NCBI GenBank assembly: GCA_034509425.1
Contig: JAVTVJ010000075.1
Location: 1 to 64,000 of the forward strand
Direction of reading: 5' to 3'
From: Eopsaltria australis
Taxonomy: Eukaryota; Chordata; Aves; Passeriformes; Petroicidae
DNA: 64,000 nucleotides
Numbering within the stretch: position 1 is the first letter of the stretch; every line of letters begins with the position of its first letter. A program made the position numbers and the translations under genes. The notes below the pieces were generated by a model. That model was not told where the DNA came from. It did not search any database and saw nothing but the letters and a program-made list of their open reading frames with translations. Positions 13,778 through 27,200 of this stretch are shown here, piece by piece.

Positions 13778-13855
13778 TATTTTTGGTTTGTTGGTTGCTT
13801 TATTTATTTGTTGGGTTTTTTTTGTTTGGCTTTGGTTTTTTGGGTTTTTTTTCTT
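13778..13855. repeat. T/G-rich low-complexity tract
   Basis: TTTGG, TTTG and TTTATT words with long T runs. It is the strand complement in composition of the A/C tracts elsewhere in the window, so possibly the same kind of retroposon tail in the opposite orientation. Confidence 0.6.
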
Positions 13856-16800
13856 TAAAGGAAAGAGCAGTAGTACGACTAACAGCTTACATTCAGAGTT
13901 TTCAGTTCAACATTATCTGGAGTCCTGGAATTAGGATTCTCCTGCAAAAATTAGTGCCTTTCTGTGATGTTTTACTTATAGGCAGACAAATTTTCAAGGT
14001 TTTCTGGTTACAAGAAAACCTAAATTATCCCTGCATTTTTATTAGCTTCTTCTTGGTTCTTTGACCAGTCACTGGCCTGCTCTTCAATCCTTCTGTGCTT
14101 GCCATCAGCATGGATTTATCCCTAATTTAGCATCACTGGTTTAATGGGGGGAGCCCTGCAGCCATGACTACTGACTATGGGAGTCCACAACACAGCATTG
14201 GTGCTGCTTGTGTGTTTGGCTCAAACATTTTTTTCCTCCCTCCCAATGAATTGAATCCTTATCTACACAATTATATTTATCTAATCTTTATCTATGCACT
14301 TGCTCCCATGTTAATGAGTTGCAAATACTGCGTGCTTTTTTGTTGCACTCTGTGTTGTTCCTTTGACTTACAAAATGCTGAAAACACTGGCAGTGGTGAA
14401 AATGAGAGAAATCCAGGTCATATGAATAGTGTAGAAAAACAAGACTGAGATTCGTATTAAGATACAATCAAACATTGGTAACTCTTAGGAATGCCTTTTC
14501 TAATAGACCATAATGAAAGTTTGAAACTAAAAATTAGTGTTTTGGGGGGTTTGTACTCTGCAGTTTTGTTCCAGACCTATTTGAAAGAAATATTAAAGAT
14601 TTTTTAAAATAGTGTTCTGAGGGAGTTTCTCTGTCTCTAATAGTAAGCCAATGTCACCAGGAGGAGAGAAAGCTTTTTGGTGGTCAATGCTATTCCTAAC
14701 AAGTTCATAAATTCACAGCATATTGAACCATGATTTTTTTTTCAGAATTATCTTTTAATGTTAGAAAATCTTACTAACCTTCTTTCTCAATATTTTGAAG
14801 GAAGAAAACCACAGATTTTATAGATATTGAATAAGAAGTTACCATTCCAACAAAAACACCACACTTCACCTTTCTGCCCCTAATTTCATGGGCAAACAAA
14901 AGCAATCCACTGTTGAAGATATTGAAGCTCATGAACTGAGCTGGGGAAACTGCTCCCCACTGTACAAGTTATTTAAGGGCAAGAAGTGAGACAAAGGTAA
15001 TTTGAGCAGCAAAAAAATTGGGAAGGGAGAGAAAACATTGAAATTTTATGAAGAATGATGGAGGTAAATATTTCATGGGAATATTTTTTTAATAACCTCT
15101 TGGAGGTAATAAAGTAGTGGAATAATCTCCTCAGCTCCTTCTCTTGTTTGGGGTAGCTAAGCAGTCTATGCAGAACTGTCATCTATTCATTTTCACTGGC
15201 AGCAGTTATAACAATATGTCCATCACAGCTGGATTGTTTTTATTTGCTATTCACAGCCAGTTCTGCAGGAGAGAGTTTACAACGTCAGGGCCTGATCTAT
15301 GGCATGCAAGTTGGACCAAATGGGTGATAAACTAAATGTGAAGCCATGTAAGAAAAAGTAATATATTTTTCTATACACTGTATCTTCCCTGACAACACTG
15401 GCTTTTATTGTAATACGAACCGATACAGATTAGTAGGAAAGACAACATGCTCCACTCTTAAGGAGATTTTGCTTGTCTTCCTTAGCATTTAGTTCAGATG
15501 AAAATAAAGACAATTCAGAATGTGACTACATGGACAGCACACAGGGACTTAAGCCTATTGGAGCAAGAATAAAGCTGATCTTTAGGCCTGATTTTTTTTG
15601 TGTGTGTCAAATACAAATTCCAATGTTAGGCGGTGATTGCTGTCACCTACCTTTCAATAAAGAGGCCATCTGCTGTATCTGCTCAGGATCCTGAAGAAGC
15701 TGAGTGCAGCTGTCTGACTAGGGACCAGCTGAACTCTCAACTGCACTCCCTTCTTGGTCAACAACATTCAGTATTGTTGCTGATGTATGAGAAAGTGAAA
15801 ATTGCTTATTCTCAAAGACTTTAATCAGAAGGCACATCTCGGTCTTCAGCTGTAATTTCTTGTGTAAAACAATGTCACTCATATGACACATGGTAATTTC
15901 TGGATCAAATCTAACATTTCTTTTGAAATCTTTTAGGAAGGTATTCAGCCTTGACATAAAAGCCACACAGCATCGTGTGCATCACTGAGAATCCACCTCA
16001 GGAAAGTATTCACTATTATGGGAGATTTATTTTACCTTCAGTAGCTCTGTATCTGTTGATACAATCCCACATAATCTTAGTTCTTCATAAAATTGTCACT
16101 GTATATTTTTCTATGCAAAAGATCAGTGACTTTAAGTTGTTAAATCCATTAAAGAACAGAGAAACATTTGCCTTTCAGTTCACATCAGTGAGTGGAAAAA
16201 AAGAAGGTATTTATCTGCTAAATATTGGTATAATCTTTGAATTGTGATAGTTCAAAATAGAGTGTAGACATCACATTCAAGATAAGTTGATGTCTCTGAT
16301 GGTATCAGGTTTGCAGAGGAAACAGATGCAAATGTTTTGCCCAAAACAGAGATGACTCAGAGATATGTTAAAAAAAATAGAGATAATTTCTCCTAAGGAT
16401 TTCTGGTTTTGTTTTAGACCTTCTTTCTAGGAAATAAAATTACACTTAATAGATACAACAACACTTATGAAGTATTCAGGTTTTAATCTAAGGACTTTTT
16501 GGCTTTTTCTTTTTGTCAAAGTGTTTGAGAAAGAGCTTGAACCAAAGATTAGAACTTGGTTTCTAACAGAAAATGCTGCACTTGATTCAAAACTTTAAAA
16601 TAGTTATAGGCTGCAAGACTTGCTGTTTTCTAGAGACAATGTGACCTATTATCAATCAGGGTCAGAATTAACCACTGGGAAAAATCTAACTCTTATTCTA
16701 TGTTAAACAATTGAGGAATTCTCTCATCCAGACCATAACTGATGATCAAGTTAAATTAAAACTTTTAAGCAGAAACATAACCTGTTCTTGGGCTTATGTC

Positions 16801-18764
16801 TTGGAGACATTACATCCCTAGATACTGTTTCAATGTTTTATGACATACATTTTTAAGAAATAGGGCATTGCAAAAGGAACTCTCAATTTTTTCTATTTTA
16901 ACAGAAAACTATGGTCTGGAGATGTCCTAAAAGACAGGTTTGTGTCTCATAAACATTGGACTAGACAATACTTAGCTTAATGATATGCCAATATGAGACG
17001 CAGCATTTTTCCAAATTCAAATGCAAATATTTATTGAACACTTTGACTTTTTTTCTTTCTTTTTCAGTTGCACATTTTATCAGTTTAACAATTTATATTT
17101 GAGAAATAACTTTCACAGTTTGTAAGGACTACATGAGACCTGATTAGGAAGAAAAAGCTACATGTTTACTTTTGCATAGTTCACATATGAGTGGGGAAAA
17201 AAATCAAAAAGGGATGAGAAAGGTCTTTACAGCTCTCAGTGGTAACCCAGAAATTCCATAATGGACTCTCTTTGCTGATAAGTGACTGCATATTTGTAAT
17301 AAACATAGATACTAAATCATTCATTGACCATTCCAAATTATCATTAACTTCCTAGAATTTTAATTAAGCCACTCCACATTCATTTGTATCTCAGTTAGGC
17401 ACAAGTGAAACAATCAAATTTTGAGTCTTTTTAAACTTTCCTAATTGTCGGACTGTACTTTCTAATCAGAGAGAGTTCTAGAAATATAATGTTTAACTAC
17501 TGATTTCTTTCTCTCTTCATAGTTCTATCACATCAGCATAACATTTGCCTGATAAAGCCAGACTGGAGGGAGATAATCAAAACTTGAACATATAAAATGC
17601 TTCTACCTGTTTATTACTCTAGCTGACCTCTTTCACCAAAAGGGAAGACCTTTGAGAGACCATTTGGAAAGTATATTATCAAATACAAGTGACATTTTAA
17701 GCAGAAAACCTCAGCATTAAAAACTATGAGACAAAGGCCTGTCTTGGTATAAGCAGGTGCTATTCATGCCCATTGCAACTGTTGATGTTCACTCTTCTGC
17801 AAAAAGACAGGGGTTGTGTACATCTCCAAAAGTGGCTGAAGCCACTGTCTAAATAGGTGCTGAAGAAAGGATGGTGAAAAATACCATTTTCTGTATGTGG
17901 AGTGTCCTTTCTTCTTAAGCCAGTTTAGTTTGTTTCTGGCACACTACATTCATCTAACAATGTATGTACTGCAAGTTACTTGGATGCCAATGTGATATGT
18001 GAGACCAATACATATAAAAGAGTTCTTGAGCAGTATAACATAGAAGATAATGATAATATCCATTCTGAAAAATGACATTTTAAAAAATCTTACTCATTAA
18101 ATGATGGAGGAGGTTATGCTTGTGATCCTGTGTGCAACAGCACTGTAAGCCAGTCTTTCCAATCTTAGCATCACAGTCCATCATGTAACCAAAAAGCAGA
18201 AATTCTAAAACAAATTGAGAAGCTCAGTAGAAATCTTTTGCATGAGAAACTGAATCGTTCTTAAAATATGACTATAATCATGTAGTGATCCATTACTAAA
18301 TGCATCTGTCTACTACATGTATTCATTAATATCTGTAACACTGCAGCCTTGTAAAGCATTAGATTATTTTGTACTAAGCTCTATGTAAATATGGATAAAA
18401 AAGACAGCTCTTGCCCCAGAGGACATATTGTTTGTAAAGCATCAGCAGATTGCCTGCATGCAGCCCAGCAGAAGAGTTTGTGGAAGCAATTTCAGATACT
18501 TCCAGTTTTCAGAAGCTGTGGCCCAATCAGCAGTCTAATGTATGTGAAGTTTGCTCTTAAACCAAGATGTCTTCATCTTCAGATTTATGTCCACCACACA
18601 TAAAACTTATTAGTTATGTTTTCTTCAAGGTAAATGGTTTTTCAATAGCAAAACTATTTTCAAGAGGTGGTGAAGTTCATTCATTAGCAATCACATCCAA
18701 ATTAATACCTTCCATGCTTAGAAAAGAAGGTAGAAATTTCTAGTGGTGTAGAAAGTAAGCCAGT

Positions 18765-18802
18765 AAATAATGAATAAATAAATAAACAAACAAATAAACA
18801 AG
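18765..18802. repeat. (AAAT)n/(AAAC)n microsatellite
   Basis: Tetranucleotide units: AAAT repeated, changing to AAAC and back, ending at AAACAAGA. No retroposon body was recognised upstream. Confidence 0.75.
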
Positions 18803-19119
18803 ACTGTCAAATATAGTTCGTACAGAACAATTCCAAGGAAACTTGTGAGTTTTACAACCTTCGGGGGAATAGTTTTCTCATTTAAAAAATTTCCATAGAA
18901 ACTGTTGTATGTAAATTGGAAGTCTAACTGGATAAATCTAGATGTAAGCTAGAATACAAAGTGATGCAATTTTGTTCCATTTTTACATTAAAAACTGCGA
19001 AAGGAACTCCAATTACACTGTGAAGATAATCTTAAAAGTCCTGAAACTTATTGGACTAATACATCTAGACATTTTCTTCCATGCTTCTGAATTGATTCAG
19101 CTCAGGGAAATGCAGTACA

Positions 19120-19500
19120 GTTAGCATTCAACTTTAATTGCAATGAGGTGACAACATACTGCGTAATGAGTTGTTTATGAGTTGTAGATGTGTTTACAAT
19201 GAGTTGACAATGTGTTGGATAAAGTGTTCTTCTAAAGTTGTAGATCTATTTACAGTGAGCAGTGGGGGAATGTTCATTAGTTGTCGATTTGTTTGTTTAC
19301 ATTGTTTTCGATTTGCAATTGCTATAAAACAAATCCCAGGCTGATGAAGGATGATTGTTTGTGCGCTTTAATGATTTACTGTAGTAGCTTGTCTGAAAAA
19401 GTACTTAACTCTGGTTCATCTGTCAGTTCTCACTGCAAAAGCTCCCAGTCACAATTGTTTTATTAGCACAGCATGGGCCATTTGTAAGAACATTACGCAT
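19120..19500. promoter_or_regulatory. Candidate conserved noncoding element with internal repeat
   Basis: The block retains scattered CpGs (CTGCGTAATG, GTTGTCGATTT, TTTTCGATTTG, TGTGCGCTTT, TTACGCATC) in a CpG-poor region. It contains a forkhead-type TGTTTAC at 19294-19300 and several ACAAT SOX-like words. A 23-bp motif GTTGTAGAT-N-T-N-TTTACA-N-TGAG occurs twice, at 19181-19203 and 19237-19259, with three mismatches and a 56-bp offset. No coding frame is convincing. A regulatory role is inference from texture only. Confidence 0.3.
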
Positions 19501-21624
19501 CTAAAAATTATTAGTGCTTTCCTGTTCAGTCTGCTGTATTTTGGCTGGCTGAGCTGAGCAGAATTTCTTCTGCTCTGTACAAGTTTATAACTTCTAATAT
19601 GTACCAAGACATTCACTTGAAGCTATGTGTATGCCATCCCTGGAAATACTTTCCCTGATATGTCTTAAGAAAGTTCACATGCTTACAGTAAAATTGCTAC
19701 GTACTTTTTCTTACTGCTGCTGCCTTCTCAAAAAAAGTTAAAGAAAAAAGAATCTACCATCTGGTTATGCTGGGCTACATGACATGAAGAAAAACAAATA
19801 TACATTGGAGGATACTGGCATTTAGGTTACAGAAGACCTTTCAGCAGTTTTCAACAATTGGGCAAAATAAATATGATAACATACTTTGTTGCTTCAATCA
19901 GTGTATGTTAACAATTTTTGTTCAAAACAGACTCAAAAAGGAATTTTTTTATTGTTTTGTGCTCACATTAGTTTTTCCCAATTACTAGTCCTGTGGTCCA
20001 GAACAAGCATGGACCATGGATTTTTCATGGGTTTTTCCTTTGTGTTTCCCAAGAACATTGTATGACATGTACCCTCCCATTCATCTTCCCTTGCTGTTTG
20101 TCTTTTAAGTATGCATTTTTTACTAAGTTTTTGCAACTCATCTTATCATGGGTGTCTCCAATATTCAAATACATTTCATCTTCAAATGCTTGCAAAAAAG
20201 CTACCAAAAGAACTGATAAAGGAATCTAAAAGGTATCTGAGGTTTGGATTACATTGCTATGCAGAAAACCTGCTCTACCCAAGCAAAGTGAAGAACTTCT
20301 GAAACTTATCAAAACATGATTTTGAATGTCTGCAATAATAAAAAAATTAGTCCAAATAATCTAATTACTAAAATCTAGACATCTGATAAAATCTCTGAAA
20401 TCTGAAACACATTAGAGAGATATGGAAAGCAAAAAGGCCAAATATATAGCATTTAGAAATGGCACATTGCTGGCTATAATATGAATGCATTACCAGTGTC
20501 CTGACTTTCTTATCTTTCTTCCTCATTATGCTCTTATCATTAGTTTGTAATTAGAAATTCAATTATTTGGAATTTATATACTGTAATTCTCAATACTTTT
20601 CCCCACAGTGATTATGCACAAAGAATGAAAGCTGTAATTGCAGGAAGAGGTGCTGGCTCCCTGACATTCCCACTCCTTGGGGAGCAAGGTCTTGCCATCT
20701 GGGGGGAAGGGAGAAGACTAATAGAAACACTAGCTAGACTTTTCCATAATTCTGTTCCACAAAACCAGAAGTGGTCAAAGAGCTAATCCATCTACATTTT
20801 TGTTCTTCCTGGGGTTTCCTAACATATCAGTTGTGGTGTTCATGCACTGAAGCTGGGAGGCTGACAAGCAGGGGCAACGTGTCTTCATAAGAATTTTCCA
20901 TGCACACCTCTATATGGCTATAGACCTCAGCTGGCTTTGTGATCTAAATTCTTTGCCTTTTTGAAAATAAGAACAAAAGAAGGAGAGCAGCAGGAAATTG
21001 AAAAAGGAAAAGCAAATTCTCCCCAGGAGGAAACTTTCTTAGGCATTTCAGCAACTAGAGCTTGTCCTTTTCTGTGAAGGACCTCAGCATTAAGAGTGCT
21101 GTCCATGACGATGCAGTGTTGGGTCTACATTTTTTTATCCCATGAACAAACAGTGCCTCTATAGAACCCAGTTACACTCAGTGAAACTTCACAGTTATGT
21201 CTATTTATCTAGAATAAAAAACAATATTAAAATTAATGTACTTTTCTATTAGCTTTTTGGGGCAGATTAGCATTTTAAGACAGGTATATGTACATTATCT
21301 TTCACAAGCACAATATTTAAAACTAGAATATATTTTTTTATACCTCTAGATCACATTATAGCACATTCATACTATAATGGGACATCTCTTCATAGTATGG
21401 TTTTTAAAAAATCCCAGTCCTATATAAATAATATTACTTTAAAAAAAGTCCCTTTATGCATATAAATTTATTTGTCATGTCTCATTTTTTTCAATTACTC
21501 ATTTTTTTGATTGTGATACAAATTCTAATTACAGGAAATGGAAAATATTATTGCAAAATCAGCTGCAAAGGCTGAAAAACCTAGTTTGGGATTATTTTCT
21601 TTCACTGGGAAATATTTCAACTTA
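19501..21624. other. Noncoding stretch, no gene seen
   Basis: Overlapping short frames near 19993-20302 on both strands lack family features. A GC-richer patch at about 20640-21080 (with GGAGCAAGGTC and TCTGGGGGGAAGG) could be an unrecognised old repeat, but I cannot assign it. Confidence 0.65.
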
Positions 21625-21754
21625 TAAGGCCAGGTTGGGGGTTCTGAGTAATCTGGTCTAGTGGAAAGTGTCCCTTTCCATGGCAGAGGGGTTGGATCTA
21701 GATGATCTTTGAGTTTCAAGACATTCCAACCCAAGCCATTCTATCATGCTCTAT
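21625..21754 (+). mobile_element. CR1 LINE 3' end fragment
   Basis: The order AAGGCCAGGTTGGG, TCTGAGTAATCTGGTCTAG, GAAAGTGTCCCTTTCCATGG, AGATGATCTTTGAG, ATTCCAACCCAAGCCATTCT is the classic 3' untranslated end of bird CR1 elements, finishing with a broken copy of the ATTCTATG terminal octamer repeat. It is truncated at the 5' side, as most CR1 copies are, and moderately diverged. The minus-strand frame at 21525-21734 is only its antisense shadow. Confidence 0.9.
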
Positions 21755-21774
21755 AAGCTGTTACTTTTCATAGT

Positions 21775-21806
21775 AGGAAATAAACAAATAAATAAGGAAA
21801 TAAAGC
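21775..21806. repeat. (AAAT)n-like A-rich tract
   Basis: GGAAATAAACAAATAAATAAGGAAATAAAG, just 20 bases downstream of the CR1 end. Simple sequence. Confidence 0.5.
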
Positions 21807-23685
21807 AGATTTTTATGACAGACAAGTAGGAGATAATTTTCTAGAGCATGAATGGAAGGCACTCATAGAAATCCCATTAACAAATAAAGCTGTGGGTATG
21901 CATCCATTCACATTGCTTTTGAAAATATACCCCAGGATGAATAATTTTAGTATGTACAGTAAGTTCACAGCTGATGCTTTATTGTCCACTGAGCCATCTT
22001 TTTCCTCATCTGGGAAATCAGCTATGCACATGTTTTTACATCAAGAAGCAAGGTAGTGTTCTTATTTACTAATATGCAATGCCGTAAAACTTTGAAAAGA
22101 ATTTTAATGATATTTGCAAATTAGTTGAGTCTAAAACTCACCTAGCAGCAAAGAATACAGAGAAGGTAATAGAGAAACTGCTGTTCATGTAATTTTCATA
22201 GCTTCTTACATATTCATGTTCCAAAAGGATTTCTTTCACAGAAGCTCATGCTCATCTAACCAGACACTTTGTAAGTAAAAATGCATGAAATTTAAACCAG
22301 CTTTTCATATGGACATTTTTTTTATGGCTGAGTGTTTTGCAATCCAGCAATGGTAGACACCTATAAATGTATAATGTGATGGATTAGATTGTAATGCAAT
22401 CTGGATGCATATGGAGGTAGTGTTTGCCCTTCAGTGCAAATCCATTTTAATGTCAAAAAGGCTTCATTGGAATTAATAGTGCATTGTCCAGGCAATAAGT
22501 ATTTTTCCTTTGAAAAAGAATCCAAATCTTGCTCCTAATTATAACAATTATGACAAAGGATAAAGCTACTTCCAACAAGGAAATACTAAGAAAATCAAAA
22601 TATCAGTGCATTGGATAGGTTTGGAATGCTGGTTCAAACTTGGATTTAAAATAGGAATTTTAAAGAATTTGTTAAAGAAGATTCTGTCTCTTCGTGATTT
22701 GTCAAAGCACATTGTAAAACCAGCAACAGACTTACACCTTAGACAGACATGCATGAATTTGGGGCATGTCAACCTGGAAAACTTGGGAAAGTTAAAACCA
22801 AAATAGCTGAAAGGTGTGAATGTAAAGCTTGTTATGTAAAGTACTTTATCGTTCTGTGTGAATACGCTCCCTGAAATCCAAAATCATTTTGAAGTTTTTC
22901 AGCAGTATGACCACCTTGATTCTCTGCAGGACTCAAAGGCTCTTTAAACTGAGGTCTACATTCACATGCTTAGGCAACTCAGTTAAGCTTCACTTAACTG
23001 AGCCTTCTGGCAAGTGCATCCTAAGTTTAAACCTTGTATTAGAAATTATTTTTAATAGAGAAAAAGAGGCCATGATTGGTTTCATGTCTGTGTGACCTAT
23101 ATATGCTTCTGGATTATTCATATGTTTAAAATGAGGATTCATATATTTAAACTTAAAAATCATGTTACATTTCAATGAGCCTAAGAAAATCTTAGTGGAA
23201 TCCTCAGGATGTAAAGGAAGAGAGTGACATCCCCTTGTGATGTCTCCACCAAAAAACAGTGCACAAGAAAGTCTCTTAAATGACTCAGTATTGCTGGTAC
23301 CAAACATTCTGAAAATGAAAGTTCCTGATCTTTCTCAAATTCTCAAAAACTGTTAACAAGAAAGACATTTTAAAATATAAAAAGCCTTCTGTTTTTTCAG
23401 ATGGTAAAAGTCTTGCTTCAAAAGCAAAAAGAGAATGAATAATTTAATTTTACAAAATACTTATATTTAAATTCCTTGTGGCTAAAAGTCTCATAACATA
23501 AAACCATTAAAAAAAATCCTCCACAGATATTTAGATTAGATTCTGTCAGCTTATTAATTGGCCATTTCTTTTTATTTGAATCAGGTTTATTCCAGAATCT
23601 CATACATGTAACATTTGAAAAAGTCAAAAATTTCATTTTTTCAGAAAGATTCTTCTGGGATATGGAGAGAGTTTTCCATTACTGC
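21807..23685. other. Noncoding stretch, no gene seen
   Basis: Frames at 22606-22806 (+), 22566-22772 (-) and 22990-23307 (-, 105 codons) overlap on opposite strands and carry no recognised motif. No repeat end was seen. Confidence 0.65.
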
Positions 23686-24237
23686 TGTCACAGTTTAACC
23701 CCAGGCAGATCGAGCATCAAGCACCTCACAGAATCAGAAGGGCAAAAGCCAGAAAACTCATGGGCTGAGATGCAGACAGTTTAGTAGGGAGAGCAAAATC
23801 CAAGCACACAAGCAAAGCAACGCAAATAATTCATTCACCACTTCCGAAGGGCAGGGAGGTGTTCAACCATTCCCAGGAGAGCAGGGCCCTGCCACGGGTG
23901 ATGGTTACAAACACCATCACCCCAAACATCCCCTCCTTCCTCCTTCTTCTCCTCACTTTACACACTGAGCATGAGGCCATACACTGCACAATATCCCTTT
24001 GGTCAGTTGTGGTCACCTGTCCCAGCTGAGTCTCCTCCCAACCTCCCATGCACCCCCAGTCTCCTCACCAGCCTGGCAGTACAAATAGCAGAAAAGGCCT
24101 TGGCTCTGTGAAAGCCCTGCTAAGCAGTAACAAAACATCTCTATATTATCAACCCTGTGTTCAGCACAAATCCAAAATACAGCCCCACACTAGCTACTGT
24201 GAAGGAAGTTAACTCTAACCCAGCCAAAACCAGCACA
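23686..24237 (-). mobile_element. Solo LTR, bird ERVL-like family
   Basis: On the minus strand the element starts TGTGCTGGTTTTGGCTGGG, continues through TTCACAGTAGCTAGTGTGGG, the module CTGACCAAAGGGATATT and CATGCTCAG, and ends ...GGGTTAAACTGTGACA. This is the layout of a very common bird endogenous-retrovirus LTR (5' TG, 3' CA, about 550 bp). The TATA region reads GTGTAAAG, so it is decayed. No gag, pol or env sequence flanks it, hence solo. No clear target-site duplication is visible. The minus-strand frame at 23831-24049 is an artefact inside it. Confidence 0.88.
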
Positions 24238-27200
24238 AACATAAAGTCACAGATGGACAAGAATGTTAATATAATGGTAAAAATGCAATGTATGCATTCA
24301 GATTGCAAAGGCTGATTGACAATGAATAGTTTAAATCCTTTTTTACTAACTTTTCAACCTTAAAAAAGTAAATCTCTGAAGTACTTCATTAGTTATTGAA
24401 AATATTTTTTTTTCCAACACAAATCTTTTCAAAATACAAGTTATATTCAAGCTGTCTGTCAAGCAATACTGTGAGTGCCAACAAGATATTTTCCTCTCTT
24501 TTCTAATTGGATAACACAGCTAATTACTGTTGTCTGTAGAATCGTGTTTGATTGGCAGCTTGAATGTAAACAGAATCCATAATTTCAGATGATATTGTAT
24601 AAACATTTGGATAGGGATGTGCAAGCAGTGAAACTTCAACTAAGAGAAATGTATATCCTAGATAATAAAAGTTACCTGTGTATCATAGTTATCTATCTCT
24701 AGATAAAAATCCTTTCAAAATATGTGGATTCCTGCCAAATGCTCACAATAGTTTCCAAAAAAAATTTTTGGCAAACTGTTTATCAAAAAATTGGAAATAT
24801 ATTGTAAATTACAAAGAAAATATGAAAAATGGGTGTCACCGTAAAGTAGTGTTTGGATACACTTTTAAACCCTTTTAGAATTAGGTCTATAAAAAGCCAA
24901 GGAAACATAGTCCATAGTACAAAAGCATATCAATAAGAAGATGTTAAAACTAAGTTTGAAAATATCTTCTAAAATACAATACAAAAATTAATTTTAGAAG
25001 GACTAGGATTATTGATGGAAGGGACCTGTGTCATGAATATTAGCAATATGTCGGATTTCATAATTGTATTCCAGAAGTCTTTCTCCAAGTTTCCTTCATA
25101 ATACTTTTTGATCTTAAAAAAAGAAAAAGATAATTGAATGTGTTACATAAATGCACAGGTCAAAAGGCAAAATACTTGGAACAGGAGCAGGAGGAGGAGA
25201 TTGAGACCTGATTTTTTTTCCCCTGAAAATTTTATCCAGGACATAAGAAGCAGAACAATGCAAAAATCAATCAAAGGGATTAATATCTGCCTGAAACATT
25301 TATTTAGCAAACTGAGATCTTTACTTCCTTCATGTTTTTTTAATTAGTGTTTTACCAAGTTAGCTTAACTGCTGTTCCTCAGATTCCCAGACATTTATTT
25401 GAATGCTCGTATTTCATTTAATGAAGGCTTTTCCAGAAAGTTCAGAATTCACATTAACTCATTGAAATTCCTGCTGGACAATTCTAACTGGTTCAAAATG
25501 TAACTGAGAACCTGTTAAAATGCTGAGTTCTTTTCAAGAAGAAACTTGGATGCTGTCCCAATTCTGACTATTTTATACAATTTGTTGTTTCCACCAAAAA
25601 CATTCAGTAACAGAACTTTGTATAGTTTACTGTCAGGATTTTTTGTTCATGACGCTGACCTCTCTAAATGTCATATTTGAAGAAAAAGGGGAAAAAACTT
25701 GTATCATTTAAATTATTTCAGGAAAAGACATATAAAATATTTTAAGAAAACGCTAAAAATGAAATACAATGGCAATCCCAAAGGCAGTCTAGTTCTCTTG
25801 AAATTTTGTTTTTCTAAGAGAAAAACACTATTGTGAAATGCTTGTTGAGTCCAGCAAAATGGAAGTTGATGTTTTGAGTTGTAATTGCCAATTGGAATGT
25901 CAAGCAGTAATATTTTGGATAAAATTTCTTCATTGAAGCTAATTCTAAAGGTTCTGCCTGATTGTTATGAGACATTATTTTTCCAGATGCAAGAGATTCT
26001 GTACTTGTACTCTGCTCTGCACTGGGACAACAATGATCTAGAATATCACACATTGTCTCTTGAAAGACATCATACAGGAGCAAAGGCATCTGGCAGTAAA
26101 TGATGCAAAACATGACTTTATGTGACAATTCAGGCATTGAATGGTGCATTACTTTGAATGGCAATTGCAGTACTGAATGTTTTCTGTTCGTGAAAATTTT
26201 GAGAAGCCAAGATACTGCAGAATACTGTGTGATTTATCCCTTGTGCCTTCTCTCCTTTGAGCCTGGCTAAATAGATCTGAACTGAAATCCTTGATTTATT
26301 CACAAAGTAGGGAGCTCTCACATTGAATTATTCTCCCTGGCCTGTAATGCTTGATTGCGATGTGGCAGAATTTGTACTAAAAAAACCCACAACTCTGGTT
26401 GTCTTATATGTAAATGACCATTTACTTTTGCAATAAATATTCTGTATATGTAAAAATTATACATATGTATATAATATTTTGATTGCTGTACATTAAAATG
26501 TATTTTTACACAAATTAAATGTGCAGTTACATACTGTTTACTTGTGAAAGTGCAAACCTTGGCTTTACTGTGAATCAATACAATCCCATTACACAACCCT
26601 TTTTAGAGTTTATATCATGTACTATTGTTCTTGTCTAATTATTTTGCTATGGATAGGTTCATCTCCTGATTTTGAAAATTTATGACACCATGTGGCTTTA
26701 GGTTTTTTAGCTTCATGCATGTTTTTAATATACTAGTCTAGATGAAATTGCTGGAAATTGAATTAAAATGTGAATATATGGAAAAAACCAAACTGATTTA
26801 TTAAAGGCTAACAATTACATTATTACTCAGCTGAGCAACAGAAGTTAATGCGATATATCTGCTAAGAAGTGAAGCTGCTTTCATGACTGGAGAGTGATAG
26901 CTCAGCAGGAGGAGGAAGCACATGGGAACAGCTCGCTCACAACAGGCAGCAGCAGCTGGTACACAGCAGCTAAGGAGATTGCAGAGGGGTTTCCCACCAC
27001 AATGTGCAGAACAGAACCATGACCACCTAATCTGCAAAATGCCTCCTAAGCATAGACTCACAGGGAGACCTCAGACCTAAAAAACACTACCCCTATTTGG
27101 AAAGGCTTTTCTCTGTGAAAATCTTAAGCATATCATGGAGTTCATAGTGCTGCTCTGCTCTGAAAAAGAGCCAAATCCCTCTTTCATTCTCAAATAAGAT

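Larger units (their letters stand above)
12889..19119. other. Noncoding AT-rich stretch, no gene seen
   Basis: No gene recognised. A T/G-rich low-complexity tract lies at 13778-13855, and the apparent frame at 13783-14064 begins in it (Phe/Gly/Leu-rich), so that frame is an artefact. Other frames at 14164-14448, 15473-15694 and 15975-16247 have no known motif. A run of AAAT/AAAC words is at 18765-18802. No transposon ends were spotted. Confidence 0.7.

Noticed and set aside
13783..14064. Hydrophobic Phe/Gly/Leu-rich frame resembling a membrane segment
   Set aside because: The hydrophobic part is just translation of the T/G-rich low-complexity tract.
25814..26164. 116-codon minus-strand frame
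   Set aside because: Overlapped by a 72-codon plus-strand frame, no known motif, AT-rich codon content like the surrounding noncoding DNA.
26446..26466. AT hairpin ATATGTA...TACATAT as a structured RNA
   Set aside because: Only a 7-bp A/T stem in AT-rich DNA; expected by chance.
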